A stretch of DNA of 64,000 bases from Promerops cafer (lineage: Eukaryota; Chordata; Aves; Passeriformes; Nectariniidae): positions 117,963 to 181,962 of the forward strand of contig VZSE01008408.1 of the NCBI GenBank assembly GCA_013398275.1, in the 5' to 3' direction. The position numbers and the translations under genes are program-made. Positions 49,070 through 62,300 of this stretch are shown here, in pieces. Within the stretch, counting starts at the first letter, position 1. Each line of letters starts with the position of its first letter. The notes below the pieces were generated by a model. It was not told the origin of the DNA, made no database searches, and was given only the letters and a program-made list of their open reading frames with translations.

Positions 49070-52000
49070 TTAAAAAGAAGAATGACACAGGCACCTTTAA
49101 CCACCTAAAACCCCATTTTCTTGTTCATAGAGTCTAAAGATTCTCATACACGGGCCATTCACACCCCAAACCACCTAAACTTCACATCTCAGTGCTTTTT
49201 CCCTATACAGAACATCATCTTGCAGCTGTGCAAGACTCAGCTGAAAGGCTTATTTCTGAAAGAGGATTTAAGACACACAGGCAAAACTCATTCCATCACC
49301 CAGGACAGCTGTGTTAGCCCTGATAACAATAACACCTCCTGTTGGCTTCTTACATTTACAGAGAACCTCTGAGTCGTGAGCCATTCACATGAGGTATCCA
49401 GGATGTGTTTGCAACACCTTACCAGCCACAGGGCTCCCTGATAATGACAGTACTGCTAGATGGCATAAAAATAGAGGAGCAAATGGACCAGGTACTGTTC
49501 TTCACATTACTCTCATTGAATCATTCTTGACACCCTTCAGCTTGGCACATATTAGGATTGTGAAACCTTTAGGACTTTTCTCCTCAGAATTATTTTCTTC
49601 CTATCAGCTTTTTCAAATTTGTCTTTCACTTCCACATTCAAAGCTAACTCTTTGTTGAATAGGCAAAATTGCAGCCATGCTCAGTCTCCTGGCATGGTAG
49701 ACCCTTGTTCTCAGGAGAAGGTCCTGAGCTTTGGACCAGCAAGAAGCAGAAGGTGACTGCTTGCAGCCTTCAGTCAAGTATCAGACTTCTCTGGACACAA
49801 TCCTATGCTCCTGTTTCTATCAGGTAGTTGTAAATGACCCACCTGCCACACAATGGTTTTTAATGTACTTCTTTCTCCCCAAATTTTCTATTGGAAAACT
49901 GCTTTCTGCTATACTCAGAGATTTCTGATTTCCATTCCAAGGGATCAGGTACCACTTTAGCATGCAACTTGCAGACAATGAAGCTTTTCACGAGGCCTAC
50001 CTCTTTCCCTATAAATCTTGTCAGTAAAGAAGAGGAACTCACTTGTCAGTATCTAAGTCATCTACAGCTGCTTATGGGTAAATCCAGGCAGGTGTGGTGC
50101 AGTTTTGGGTTTCCTCCTGTAGGCCTGCAGCCATAATATTCTTTGCAGGAGACAGACAGAAAATTTATAGCTATGCAATTATTAAATAAGCAGCAATGAC
50201 TCCTGGGGAAGCCTGTATGTAGAGGAATCCCTGCAGAAAGAGATGATTTCATCTTGTTTTTATGCTAGTCTTCTGCATTGATAATCAAAGCAATTATATC
50301 TATAGAAACATCCTGGCTATTAATTTACTTGGAAGTGTTTTTATTTTCCTGCCTTCAGTGGAGAATGTCAAAACTGTAGTAAATCTGTTGATTCTCATTC
50401 ATCTACTTGATAAAGTAAATTCAGTTTCTACAGAATATTTCCCATCAAACTTAATTAGCCCCCTTGTAAATACCTGAAACAGCTACAATCAGTTGTCATA
50501 ATTAACACATTTAACTCTATTCTTTCTCCACCTGGGGCAGCAAAAGCTGTTTGGTTCAAAGGACCACGGCTGTGACTTCATAAGACAATAAATCTATTTA
50601 TAACACTTTAATACATGATCAAAAATTCTGCGGTCATATGAAGAAAAGCACTGATATGCTCTGTGTTTTGGGTTTACTCACTGTGCTGGTCACTTTGCTA
50701 ATTTAAGCCTGTTCCAAAAAATGTTACTGGCTAACTTAATTCCAGTTCAGCTATTAGCTCTGTTCCTGCTGCTGGCATCCAAATGGAATTAGCTGCTATA
50801 TGATTGTATGTGCCTACCTGACCTCATTCATCCTGGAAATCCTTGTGCCACCTACCTGGACTGGATTGGAGGACTCAGCCAGAGCCAGGAGATCACTGGG
50901 GCAGCTCTCTGCACAGAGGGGCAGTGAATCTAGTCAAAGACTTTTAATGGACCGTTTTGGCCTGTTCTTATAAATGCAGAACCCACAAAGCGAAAATGTT
51001 TGTTGGTTTGGGGTTTTTTTCATGAATGGGTATTGCAGGAAATGTCCCTCAGAATTTTTTTTTTTTTTTAACATTCTGTTACTTGAAAAAAAAAGGCTTT
51101 TAGAATAAATAACTTCTGAACTAGAATTTCATCTAGAAAAACAGATGGTGAAAAATTAGCATTGTAATCACATTACACACTTCTGATATTTTTAGAACGT
51201 TTCCACTTTAACAATTTGCATTTGTTTACTGGTATTAAAAATTGGAGATTTACTCTTTTCATCCTGATCTGTGAAAGGGGCTCCTTAATTTGTTTATCTT
51301 TTTTGAAAAGTCTAAATCTTGCAGTTTGAGAAAAACACCTTCTCCCTCAGCATAACACTCCCCATCGACTTTAAAAGCCTGTCAAACATCTTTCTGTAGA
51401 TCTGATTTATTGAAGCCGTGCCAAAGGTGGACAGCACAACTCTGTGCTTACTTGACCAATTCAAAGGGGGTGTTTATGGGCAGACACTGTGGCCTAGAGG
51501 ACGTTATCTCTTTCCCACCCCCTGCCAGGATGGAATCTGACACTTCTCACTTCGTTGATGTTTTCTTCTCCCTTGCCCCTGGCTGTGGCTAAGTGATTGT
51601 TTATGGCAGATACTTTAAATCATTATCACCTCCTGGGCCTTTGAGCACAGCTACATAATCTGCTGTTGCATCAAGGAAACTCTTCTTTCAGTACAAAACA
51701 AGGCCAAATGTTTATCTGGTGAGATGATAGTCAAAGTGTCTCCTCTAATATTTAAAAACAAACAGCAGTGTCCCTGCTCTGTCGCAATGAGCATCTGCTG
51801 GCTGAAGCTGAGCAGCATCCCTGACACTCTGCAGTGTGTGATGAAGGACTCCTTGGATGTTTGTTTTTAAAACATTAATAAATACTCAGGAAACTTGGGG
51901 CATGGTAGAATATATGAATAAGCTCCCCAAAATACGGTTTGTTTATGGCACTGCCTTAACACTTAGAAGCCTGTTTTGCAGTGTGGTGGTGCCGTCACAC

Positions 52001-52174
52001 CAAGGAGAGATTTGCTGTATCCAGCAGTGACTGCAGCAGACAGCTGGGCAGGGCAGAAGGAGGTGCTGGAGCACCAGGAAGGCCATGACCTCTCTGCTCG
52101 ACTTGGGAAACCAGAGCTTGTTGTTGCTCCCCGGGGGAAGATAGGAGTACGAGGGCTGTGATTAGTGATTATCA
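49070..52174. other. Non-coding interval without recognisable gene
   Basis: No gene, RNA or mobile element recognised. It contains a T15 run at 51055. 50480-50900 and 51370-51720 are repeat-free, with compact motif-like sequence (CCAAT-, GATA- and TAAT-type words), and are candidates for conserved non-coding elements. 51960-52174, next to the CR1 insertion, is locally GC-rich and includes CCCCGGGG; its nature is unclear. Confidence 0.5.
51055..51069. repeat. Poly-T run of 15 bases
   Basis: Uninterrupted T15 followed by AACATTCTG; an A-rich run follows at 51085-51094. Confidence 0.9.
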
Positions 52175-52738
52175 GCCAACCATATCCTGGGCTGCACTGA
52201 ACGATGTTATTCTCCCCTGCTACTCTGCTCCTGTGCGATGTCACCTGGAACACTGTGCCCAGCGCTGGGACCCCCAATACAAGACGGGCATGGGACTGCT
52301 GGAATGAGTCCAAAGGAGCCCACAAAGATGCTCTGAGGGCTGGAGCACCTCTCCTGGGAAGACAGGCTGAGAGAGCTGGGGTTGTTCAGCCTGGAGAAGG
52401 GAAGAAACTTACAGCATTTTGCAGTGTCTGAAGGGGCTACAAGAGAGCTGGAGAAGGAATTTTTATGACGGCATGTAGTGATAGGACAAGGGGTAATAAC
52501 TTTAAACTGAAAGAGGGTAGGTTTACATAGATATAATGCAGAAATTCATCACTGTAAGGGTGCTAAGACACTAGCACAGCTTGGCCAAAGTGACTGCCTC
52601 ATCCCTGGAAGTGTTCCAAGCCAGGCTGGATTGGGGCTTTGAGCACCCTGGTCTAGTGGAAGGTGTTCCTGCCTGTGGCAGAGGGGCCGGAACGACATGG
52701 TCTATTAGATCCCTTCCAACCCAAATGATTCTGTGAGT
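52175..52738 (+). mobile_element. CR1 LINE, longest copy in the window, plus strand
   Basis: About 560 bases of CR1 in plus orientation, covering the end of the reverse-transcriptase frame and the 3' UTR. Blocks in order: 'catatcctgggctgca', 'cacctggaacactgtgccca', 'gctgggacccccaatacaag', 'ggctggagcacctctcctg', 'gacaggctgagagagctggg', 'gttcagcctggagaagg', 'gtagtgataggacaaggggt', 'ccatccctggaagtgtt'-like text, 'ggattggggctttgagcacc' and 'cccttccaacccaaatgatt'. It ends 'ctgtgagtt', a single degenerate terminal repeat. The reverse-transcriptase remnant is broken by frame changes and is not a functional gene. Confidence 0.94.
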
Positions 52739-55700
52739 TATTTTATTAAAACAGCCTCTCCCTGAATCCCAATGACTACAGTTATGACCCTTCCAGCACC
52801 CTGGGAAAAAGTGCTCTTTCAGAGTGGCTTCCAGGAATGTACCCTGGCTCTTGCCTCCTTGATTGTGCCTCTCATCCTCTTCCTTCTCCTCCTCAAGGCA
52901 GCAACATTCAGCTTTTTAAGGGGTTGATAGACCTTCAGCAGGCTCAGTCAACTGCCATAGCAAACCTCACAGCTCGCTAAGGGTTTCTAGTAGTTTTCAA
53001 GTAGCTTGTTGGCAGAGTTCAAAGGAAGCAATGGAAGGATCCCTGTCAGTCGGCTGGTAATAATTACATAGCTCCTCTTACACACTGAGGCCAGGGGTAT
53101 TTTCTGAGAAGCTTTTATTTGAAACCAACTTTGAAAACAAAAGTCTCACCTACTGAAAGGGCTCAAGTGGGTGTTAAATATTTTCTGAATGGAAATTGGC
53201 TCAAATTTCCAAGTCTTAGGAATCTTAGATCACTTGTTACTAAGTGAATGAGAAAAACACTGTCAAATATTACTGTATAAAACCCTCAAATGAGAGTTTG
53301 CTTTAGAATCCACATGGAATTTCATATCAGAATTGAAGTTCAATTATTTACATGATAAGGAGCTGGTGTTAGAGTAGGAGTTGATGTATAGGCTTAAATT
53401 CTGGTTGAAATGAAGTTCCTCAGGGCTTTGGCACTGACCAGAGCTTTTCAGAGCCTTTTTTTAAAGGAAGTAGATGGAGAGAGAAGGGAGGAAGAGGGGA
53501 CAGTGATTAGGAAAGAAATAAGCAGGTTTCATGAATATTCCCATTCTTCAAAGGGAAACTTGCTGTCCCAAACCATTAACATCAACAGAAATGTAATGGA
53601 TTTACATTTTTGGTTAACCATACAACACAGCTGTTACCTCACTTCACTGTTCAATATATTGCAGGTTCAGTGCATGAAATCACTCTGACATCCAAACTAA
53701 TCCAAAACATGGTAGCAGGAACAAACACAAGTAAAGAAAGAAGTCCTGGTTGTGGCTTTGAAAGATTCCTAGTGTTGCATTGCATTTAAAATGTCCAGAG
53801 TTGTCAGTACAGCCAAGGCTGACTCTCAGCATGGGTGCCTAGGAAATATTTTAAACAGCTAAAGGAGGGGCAGTTAGAGTTTGAGCCAGAGACACAGTAG
53901 TTGTTTTGTCCTTTCTATTATATTACCCCTTTCACAGTAATTGCCTGACAAAAGCAGTAGTGGGGAACAGCATAGGAGCATTTTTGTTGACTTTGCCCCT
54001 GTGAGCATGAATTAAAGGAAAATCTCTCTGTGCATAGGAGCAGTTAAAAGGTAGCATTGTTTTCTAGCTTGGGATATCAAGGACCAGACATGGACTATAA
54101 TGACCTAATGAGATTTACATTTTCAACATTGAAAGAGAGCTTGAGTCCTTTCCTTATTCTTTTGGCTTTGCATTTAATAAACACATTGAATATGTTACCT
54201 TTGCACTCATGTCTTTCAGTCAAAATATTCCTGCTGTTGTAGTTACATCTCCAAAACCTAACCCAGCAAGCTGAGCCTGAAAGGACATTCAATCACCCAG
54301 ATCCAAAACTTTGTGAATTGGATCTGAGCAATCACATTTTCTCTACTTCAGCCGACTGATTTATTCCTGGATAGATTTCATTCTCCTTGCTGTGCCTAAA
54401 CTTCCTAAGCATTACTATGCATATTTATTTCTCATGCTTTATAAATAAACTATTCTTTACCTTACTGGAGTCTCTGACACAGCCTCACATCAGCCGCCTT
54501 CTTGCCCTACTTTTACCTGAATTTTTTCTTTCTCTCTAATCTGATCATTATTTACCCAGCTTTGCCTTCCCCTTCCACTGCCTCAAAATCTTATATAGTC
54601 CATTCCTTTTTGTCTTGCTTTGCTTACCTCTCCCTTTAATGACCTCAGGATATGAATGATTGATTCCCTTAAAGTGGATCACTCATACTTACTCTTTTAC
54701 CTCAGCAATTCAAGATCTGATAGTCAGTATGGAGTTATTTGTCTAATATCCCCCTCTTGAAGTTCTAATGCCAGTTTGAATGTCAACGTGTCTAAGGAGA
54801 TAGAAGTACTAATTCCTCCTGGTATCTCTTCTGCTCGCTTTTCTCCACAGTTGTTGGAAGCTTCACTTCTCCATGTTCACATTCTTGAAGTAATTTGAGT
54901 TTGTCTTCTCCTTGTCTCCCATGCTTAGTCTTCCAGTAATTTTTATTGTCTTCTTGTCCAATATTGTCAAACTTCTCTCTCTTCAAACTTTTATTGTTCT
55001 GCTGTTAATTAGCCACACACCTGTGCTATCTCTTGCTTCATTGAATGTAGGCTTTAGCTTTTCAAGTTTTTTTATGAAGGTGTAGATACTGTGTTTGTCC
55101 ATACCTTGCTTACAATGTCTCCTGGGGATCAAAACATTTTTTTGAAAAACGTAATGTTTTTCAAAACATTAGTGTGTCTGTCAGTGTCAGGTTCTTGTCC
55201 AATTTATTTTTTTAATTCCAGTGTCTGAACAAAAAGGTTTAAAGAATGACCTGATAGTAATTTTTTAAAGCTTTTCTGACCCCTATGCTTTTCCCACTGA
55301 GTATTAAAAGTATATGAAAAAGGCTGATTCCACACTGAGGAGAGGTGATGTTATAATATGTTCTTTGATGTATAAGCCAGTGTTATGTGGGACTTGAAAC
55401 ATCCTGAGTCAAATATTAAATCCTTGAAACAGAAAAAGAGATTTAGAACATTATTTTTTGCCACCAACTCCAGCTGAGTAAACTCTTCAGTCTATGATTC
55501 CTTAATGTTGATATCTCCTGTGAAACCTGGTCTACTCTTCAAAATACTGCAGTGCTCAAATGGCAAGAAATTAGGATCTGAAAATCCAAACTATTAGATT
55601 ACAGATTTATTTCTTTTCCTCAGTTCAAGACTCCTCTGTATGACAGAGAAAATTTTCACTGTAAACTGTATTTCAGATTACCCTGACCACTGAATTATAG

Positions 55701-58700
55701 GGAGCCACTTGCTCTAGGGATGTCAAAAATAGTTAATGCAAAAGATTATGATTTTAATAAGTTTTTTTTTTCTAAATCTGACCATATTTTTGAAGTGACT
55801 AGAACACGCTGTATATAGTGATTGATTTTTGAAACTCACACAGCTAATTTCATCTCACGTGACTGAGAAACAACCTGACTTTGGTGGCACTTTTTTTGTA
55901 GCAACATACCCTGATCTATGTAAACCTAAAAGGACCAAGGAAGAATATTTTATAGCATTACTGGCATTTTTATCCTGCTGTTGGAGACCTAGAAGAGATA
56001 TGTCTGTATGTTTGGTTTGGTTTATTTCCCTTCTTAAGTAACATTATTTAACTGTAATAAGGGGGAAAGAAGGGGGGAGGACAAATAGAGGAAAAAAAGA
56101 AACCCATGTTTGTAGATTATGAACACAAAGATATTATGAACATAAATTCTGTTTCCAGCATGACAAAAACTATGAAACCCTTTAATCAACAAGAAGGATT
56201 TACAGAAATGTATCCTCATTGGAACTTGGACTCTAATATCTCCAATAGCTGAGAGCTTTAATTACCTTAAGGAGAGAGTTCTGCTGTACTCAAACGCTTA
56301 TTTGAAATATGAATTGTTGTGAGTAGAAGGAAAGGGTAATCCTTTCAAATCTATCTTCTAGCTTGATGAGTATTTCTTTTCCACTGACTGTAGTCACAGC
56401 TACTTGTTAAAAGACTTTAATACACAGTGCAATGGAAAGGAACATCAGTGATGCATCTCTGGGGAACACCATTCATACTGTCTTAGATCATAACCCAAAA
56501 TGAGCTGTTGATCTCACCAGTTCTCATTTGCTTGCAGTATAAAACCACCACATGGTTTGGCACAAAAAGAATTCCCTGTCCAGGGAAAGCTGTGGCTTTT
56601 GAAGGGCCTAGCAGGTTTAGTATATAATTGAACACAAGGAATACACGAGTGGCAGTGTAGTTTAATCACCAAACTAATTTACACATGCAGCAAATATGTT
56701 ATTTGTGTTTTCTACCACCAGATACTTTCCTGGATTGATTATTCTTTCCTTCTCTTTAAATTCTGTGATCGTTTCCTACCAGTATTGTGGAAACAGTCTA
56801 GTCAGAGTATCTATGAGTTCATTGTCTAGATGCTTGCATCATTTAGTAATAAACACAGCTGACACTGTTTTAGCTGATCAAGTCAAATTAAACCTTCCTT
56901 TCTCAGCAAACAAACCTGACCTGAAAGACAATAACACCTTGGTCTATTGCATGGCCTCTCATTATTTTCTGAAATTAATGTTAAATGAATAGGATGTTGA
57001 AAAAGTTTGTTTTGGCTTTTGTGCACATGAAACTTGATTCTGCCCTGAACTGTTGCATGCTAATTAACTCTTCACTATTGCAAGTCAACGCACAATTACA
57101 TCTTCTATGTCAGTGTTCAAATTTTGAGGAGGAAGCATTCAATTAGCATTGTCAAATGAAAATGTAGACATTTGCTATAGAGAAGGAACCTTTTGTTGAT
57201 TTAGAGTCAAGCGGTGTCAGAGGCACAGCGGGAAATTGCCATTAGCCAATCTGGACTTTCTCAACATGCAGCTCTACATCCCATAATCATCAGCTTCTGA
57301 AGGAGAGCAATTTAGGTAGCAAGACAATCACATCTGTAACTTTGGCCAACCCATCTATGGCATGCATCCACAGATGGGATGAAGATTGCTTACACATTCC
57401 AGCTCCTGGACCTACTGCTTGACTCTTTTCTTTATCAGATGTGCCAAACACTAGTGGGAGACTGTTGTTATTTTGGAGGCACGAGATTACTGGCTTATCT
57501 TTAAAGTTAAACCAGTTCTTTCATTTTATACAGCCTATATTGCAAATATTCAAGGTTGCATTTGGTAATTGATATTTATTGCCATGTTCAGGAGATGAAA
57601 TTGTTGAAAATTTGGATTAATATTCAAATGGAAGACTGACTCATATGGAATGTTTTTAAGCAAATTTAGAAAGATGTGCTGAGTATGAGTCCACAATTCA
57701 TTTCCAAAACCAGTCAGTACTTGAGCCATGTGTCATGTTTATTCCATTTTTCCACCCCCCAACTGATGCTCTGTGATGTGGTTGCACGCAACGATTGTGA
57801 AGTCATAAGCTCTGACTGACACTGTGCAGCAGTTGTACCAGGGGGAGGAATGGACTTCCAAATGTCCTGCTCACTCAGCTGTATGAAAATTTAGTTCACA
57901 GATGTCTACTTCATAGAAAAACCTTACAGAACTTAATGGAATGAAAATTTTAGATGATGGTAATGAGAGTAGACTGTGCCCTTGTTTATTAGAAACTGCA
58001 GTTATTTTAGTTTTAACTAAAAAAATAATAAGGCTCAACATTGAAAGGTGCAATAAAGATTAATTTGGTTTCTCTTGGAGATTTAGGTTCATTGCAAACT
58101 CAAGGATTAGAATGAAACAAATTAATTAGTTAAACACAGGCTGATATAAAATATCTTCCTATTCTTACTTTTTCTTTCATTTTTCTTGGTATGTATGTGA
58201 AATGATTCAGCTCAGATGTAATTTCTATAACTTTTAAATTGAATTGAATGATTGGAGAAAATAGTACAAACAGTAAATGCTTTGTTTAAAAATGTACCTT
58301 TTCTGGAGGGGGAACTTTGCTGAAAATGAGTAGTTAAGTAAGGGTAGCAATAAATATCATGAGGTAAATGTTAACTTAAAACAGCACTCTTTGTGTATTT
58401 ATTGCCTAAGGAAGGCACATCAAGAGATAAAGCTCAATATTCCTTTAGGCTGTAGATAAAGAGTACCATAAAAGATTGAGTGTGCTCCTTGCAATCAAAT
58501 GCCTAAGAGAGGTTCAGCAAGGCTGCCAAATAAATTCCCTGATCTTAGCCTGACTTGCTATTTTTTTCACATTAATTTGCCTTTACATTGGTTTGAATAA
58601 CTGCTGAATCCAAAGCCAGGCTAATTTTGGCAAAAAATTCCAGAAATGCTGAAAGGACTAATATATAGGGTGATAGAATCATAACTCAGCTGACAGATGG

Positions 58701-61700
58701 AACCAATTCTGTTATGCTGGTCTGTACTTGTCCATTACAAAATCATCCCTGGCTCAAAAAAGTAATTCAAATCATGGGGTACTTTTCAATTGGCACATAA
58801 CACAAGACCATGTGTTCGTACCTTTAATAGCCATGAAAATTGAGTTTAAATGTTTGGAGGTTGCTGTCAAGTTATAAGTTAGGTTCAGTCTACTCCTGGT
58901 GATGCAGTTGCAAATCCATGATGACAGAATAACTGATGGTATGTCACACCACTGATGAGATAATGTCATTACTGATCTACATTTTAATAACACAGCAAAC
59001 ACCATGATTACGTCTCTACCTCTACTGGTGACCTAATCTCCCACTTCTGAAAGAGTAATAAATATCTTGCCTTAGAGGATAAAAGACACAAAAAATAAAC
59101 CATTTTAAAGGAAGTTGAAGCCATAATCTCCAGGTCTTATGTTATGCAACCTTTTGTTGTAGTATGAACAGTCATCAGTTTTCCTAAATGGTAGAAATAT
59201 AGCTATGTTTGCAGTACAGCAGAAAACTGGTTATTTGATTTTTATAACCTTAAAAGAAGATTTTACTAGATATTAAGTGGGTGTAACCTCCTTTGCAGAT
59301 GAGATCAGAATACTAATAGAGATGTATTAGTATATTTAAAAAGACCCAAAATTGAAAAGTCTCTTCTGTGGGAAAATCCAGTACTTCAGGAGAAATCTTA
59401 TTCTAAATCTGAACCAAACCAGAAAGTTTGAAGTTTCTCCTGGAAAACAAAATTCCTAAAAATTTTACCAAAGATTCTGCCATTGGAGGTTTAGCTGCTA
59501 CTCTGACTCAGGAAGACCCTGATAGTGCTGAAGAACGTAAGCATTGGTAGCATGGGGAAGAAAGATTTCCCTGCATCTGGCTAAGAAGCCCACAAGACTA
59601 AGACAGCCAGAGGGCTTTCCCACAATCATAGATCTGTGACAGACCTGGGAAGTTTTCCATCTATCTGCACAGCAAGATAGTTGCAGAGTATAAGGTCTTG
59701 TGAACCCAAGAAATGCCTGAGCAAGTAGTCTTAGGACCAGAAAAATATTCTACTGGTAAACTATCAGGCAAGCTGGATACACTTGTGATCAGATTTTAGG
59801 TCATCTATCCTTCTGATCCAAGTCCCCTGTTGACCAAAAAAAGTACTAGATAGATAGATTCATATTACATAAACAAAGATTCATAGAAATAGGTATCATC
59901 TCCAGGAAAGAAAAAGTTTCTGCAGGAATCCAAATGGGAAAGTTCTACTGCAAGTTTCCTTTTTCAGACCTTTTATCTTGTTTTGTTTCCTTGATTCTTC
60001 CTAGCTGAGAACAAACCTTTAGAAGTGAAGTTATGAATTTTTAATTTTTCTCTCTGCTGATGAAAATAAATAAAATTTGTTGACTTTAGTATCACATGGA
60101 ATGTGTACAAAAGTACTCAGGACAAAAATAATTCAAAGGCTTCTTACTTGCTCAGGTGCTATTAAGTAAGGCTTGAGAATTAGAATGTGGCAGTGCTTTT
60201 CATGCTGGTTTTTACAATGTGTTTTGTAAAGCATGATAGATATTTTTCTGGCTATTTGCAGTAATGAGCTGGAGATCTCTACATCTGATAAAGTTCACCT
60301 CTATCGTGTGAATAAGTAGTGCCATAAATCTATTTTTTTATATTTTTTCAATTTATAAAAAGTAGAATTTTATATTAATGTGCATTTAATTCCTGGGGGT
60401 TTTTTCAACAAGGACAAGTAAGTATCCAGAGAGTACAATTATCACTACAACTGACTGAATGCTTTGTCTATAATATTTGTGGATTAGGAAACTGAATTAA
60501 CTATTGGATCTTTCTGATCCAGTCTGGATTTTCTTCTCCTGGAGAAAAGGAAACATTTTTTTCTGAAAACCCCTGTACAACCAAAAATATTTTCCAGGTC
60601 ACTTTAGAGCTTTGTCCAATTATTAAAAGGAATATGAAGAAAAGGTAATACATACAGGATAAGGAGCCAAAGTTAAAAGACCAGAGGAAAAGCTTTGCTA
60701 GAGATGGTAACAGATCTGTCATTCTTGGCTCTGATGGGTGATTTCATTACTGAGAAATTAACACTCTCCTGATGTTCAGCCTGAAAATACATGTAAAAAA
60801 GAAAACTTAAATCTACTGTGGCATCACTGTGACTTTTGGCATTATGAATTCTGTTATTGAATTACTTTTTAAAAAATAATTTATTTTATTTTTTATTAGG
60901 TCTTCAGAATTTCAGACCATGTGACATTCCACTCAAACCAACGGAAAATATGTCACCACCTGGCTCTTTGTCTTTGTTATGCCCCAGTTAAAAATGCCTT
61001 TCTCTTCACTGACACAATGCCACAAGGCATGAAATGAGTTTCCTTCCCCAGATTCTTGGTGCAATCCACATGAATGTAATTAGATCTTGCTCAAAGATGC
61101 AAAATTCTTTGTCCAGAGATTCATTGTTTTTAAGAGAGGTACGAGTCATGAAGCGTGTCCTTCAGCACTTTAAAATTGTCTGGAAAATAGTTAAGAATAC
61201 CAGTCAAACCTCCTAGTTGTTCAAATGTCTCTCCTATTATTACCCTGTTTGTATGATTCTGCTTATAGGCTTGTTAAAATTGATTAAGGTGAAGACTGCT
61301 TCCAAAAGCTGTCTGAATCTGATCACTCCAAAATTGCTTAAGAAGAATTAGCAGTCAGGAATAACACATGTAATTTTTTTGCTGGCATTATGCAAGATGA
61401 GTGCAAGATATTTTTGGGGGTGGGTCAGGAAGGGTGGAGTGACAGGGTGGGTATAAATAAAAAAGAATGAACCTTTCATGGAGCTTCCCTGTAAGGTTAA
61501 AATACAGAATATTTGTTGTGCTAGGCTATTAGCAAAGCTCGTATATTTTTACTGATCCCTTAGGAAGAGCTTATTACCATCACTCTTTAATAGAGATCCC
61601 AGTGATTGATGGAAAAGTTAGTGATGGATAAAAAGATAAAATTCCTCTGCTTTTATGTGGACTTAGTGTTTTGTCACACTGGTCACTGGAAATGATGGTT

Positions 61701-62300
61701 TAGATGATACAAGTTATAGTTCTGATTCAGATTTTCATAAGCAATTAAACCTGAAATTTGGTGCATCAAAACCACTTCAGCTTAGATTTACAAATGGCTG
61801 GATGTGACCTTATAATGAAGAATAATTTCAATAGAATTCAGTTTCATAACCTGTGTTACCCTCTTTTCCCTCCAAGGCTGAGTCCTCCCACCCCATCATT
61901 GAGTCAATTGATTTGCAGGTGCGATAAAGTTCTTAAGAGTGGGACCACATTCAGTTTTATTTCACATTAGGGAGTGGTGAACCTGAAAAATCTTTTTATA
62001 CCAATAAGATTCCATGACACTTCATATTTCCATAATAAACCTGAAGACAGAAGCAGGTTGTCCTGCTGCTTCTGCTCATCCTCTGTGGTAGCATCTGTAC
62101 AGAATACAACACAGTTTTAAATTCTAATTCAGTTTGTGCTTCGCTAATGAAGGAAGCAGGAAGAAAGAGAAAGGACTTGGCTTCACACTTGGAGCAAATG
62201 TGAATTTTTTTGTGGATTTCAGTATCCAACCTGTAAGGGATTTTCTTCAGTAAATCCAAGAGACAGTTGCCTACAGAAACCCTGATCTGACTCAAGAGCT
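52739..62300. other. Non-coding interval without recognisable gene
   Basis: AT-rich unique-looking DNA with no CR1 copy over nearly 10 kb. 54480-55060 is strongly pyrimidine-biased on the plus strand, so the minus strand carries purine-rich frames such as 54792-54986 (64 codons, many Lys/Glu) with no recognisable domain. A hairpin lies at 55140-55166. 57030-57420 holds clustered homeodomain-type cores (GCTAATTA, CAATTAGC, CCATTAGCC) and is the best conserved-element candidate here. 58500-58630 is similar but weaker. Confidence 0.5.
55140..55166. repeat. Perfect inverted repeat, 11-bp stem
   Basis: Arms TTTTGAAAAAC-type (55140-55150) and GTTTTTCAAAA (55156-55166) around the loop GTAAT. The octamer AAAACATT also occurs at both sides (55131 and 55163). 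It is most likely a fortuitous or replication-generated quasi-palindrome; no transposon ends are recognised. Confidence 0.8.

Noticed and set aside
51963..52325. 120-codon minus-strand open frame
   Set aside because: Half of it overlaps the plus-strand CR1 copy and the other half shows no motif.
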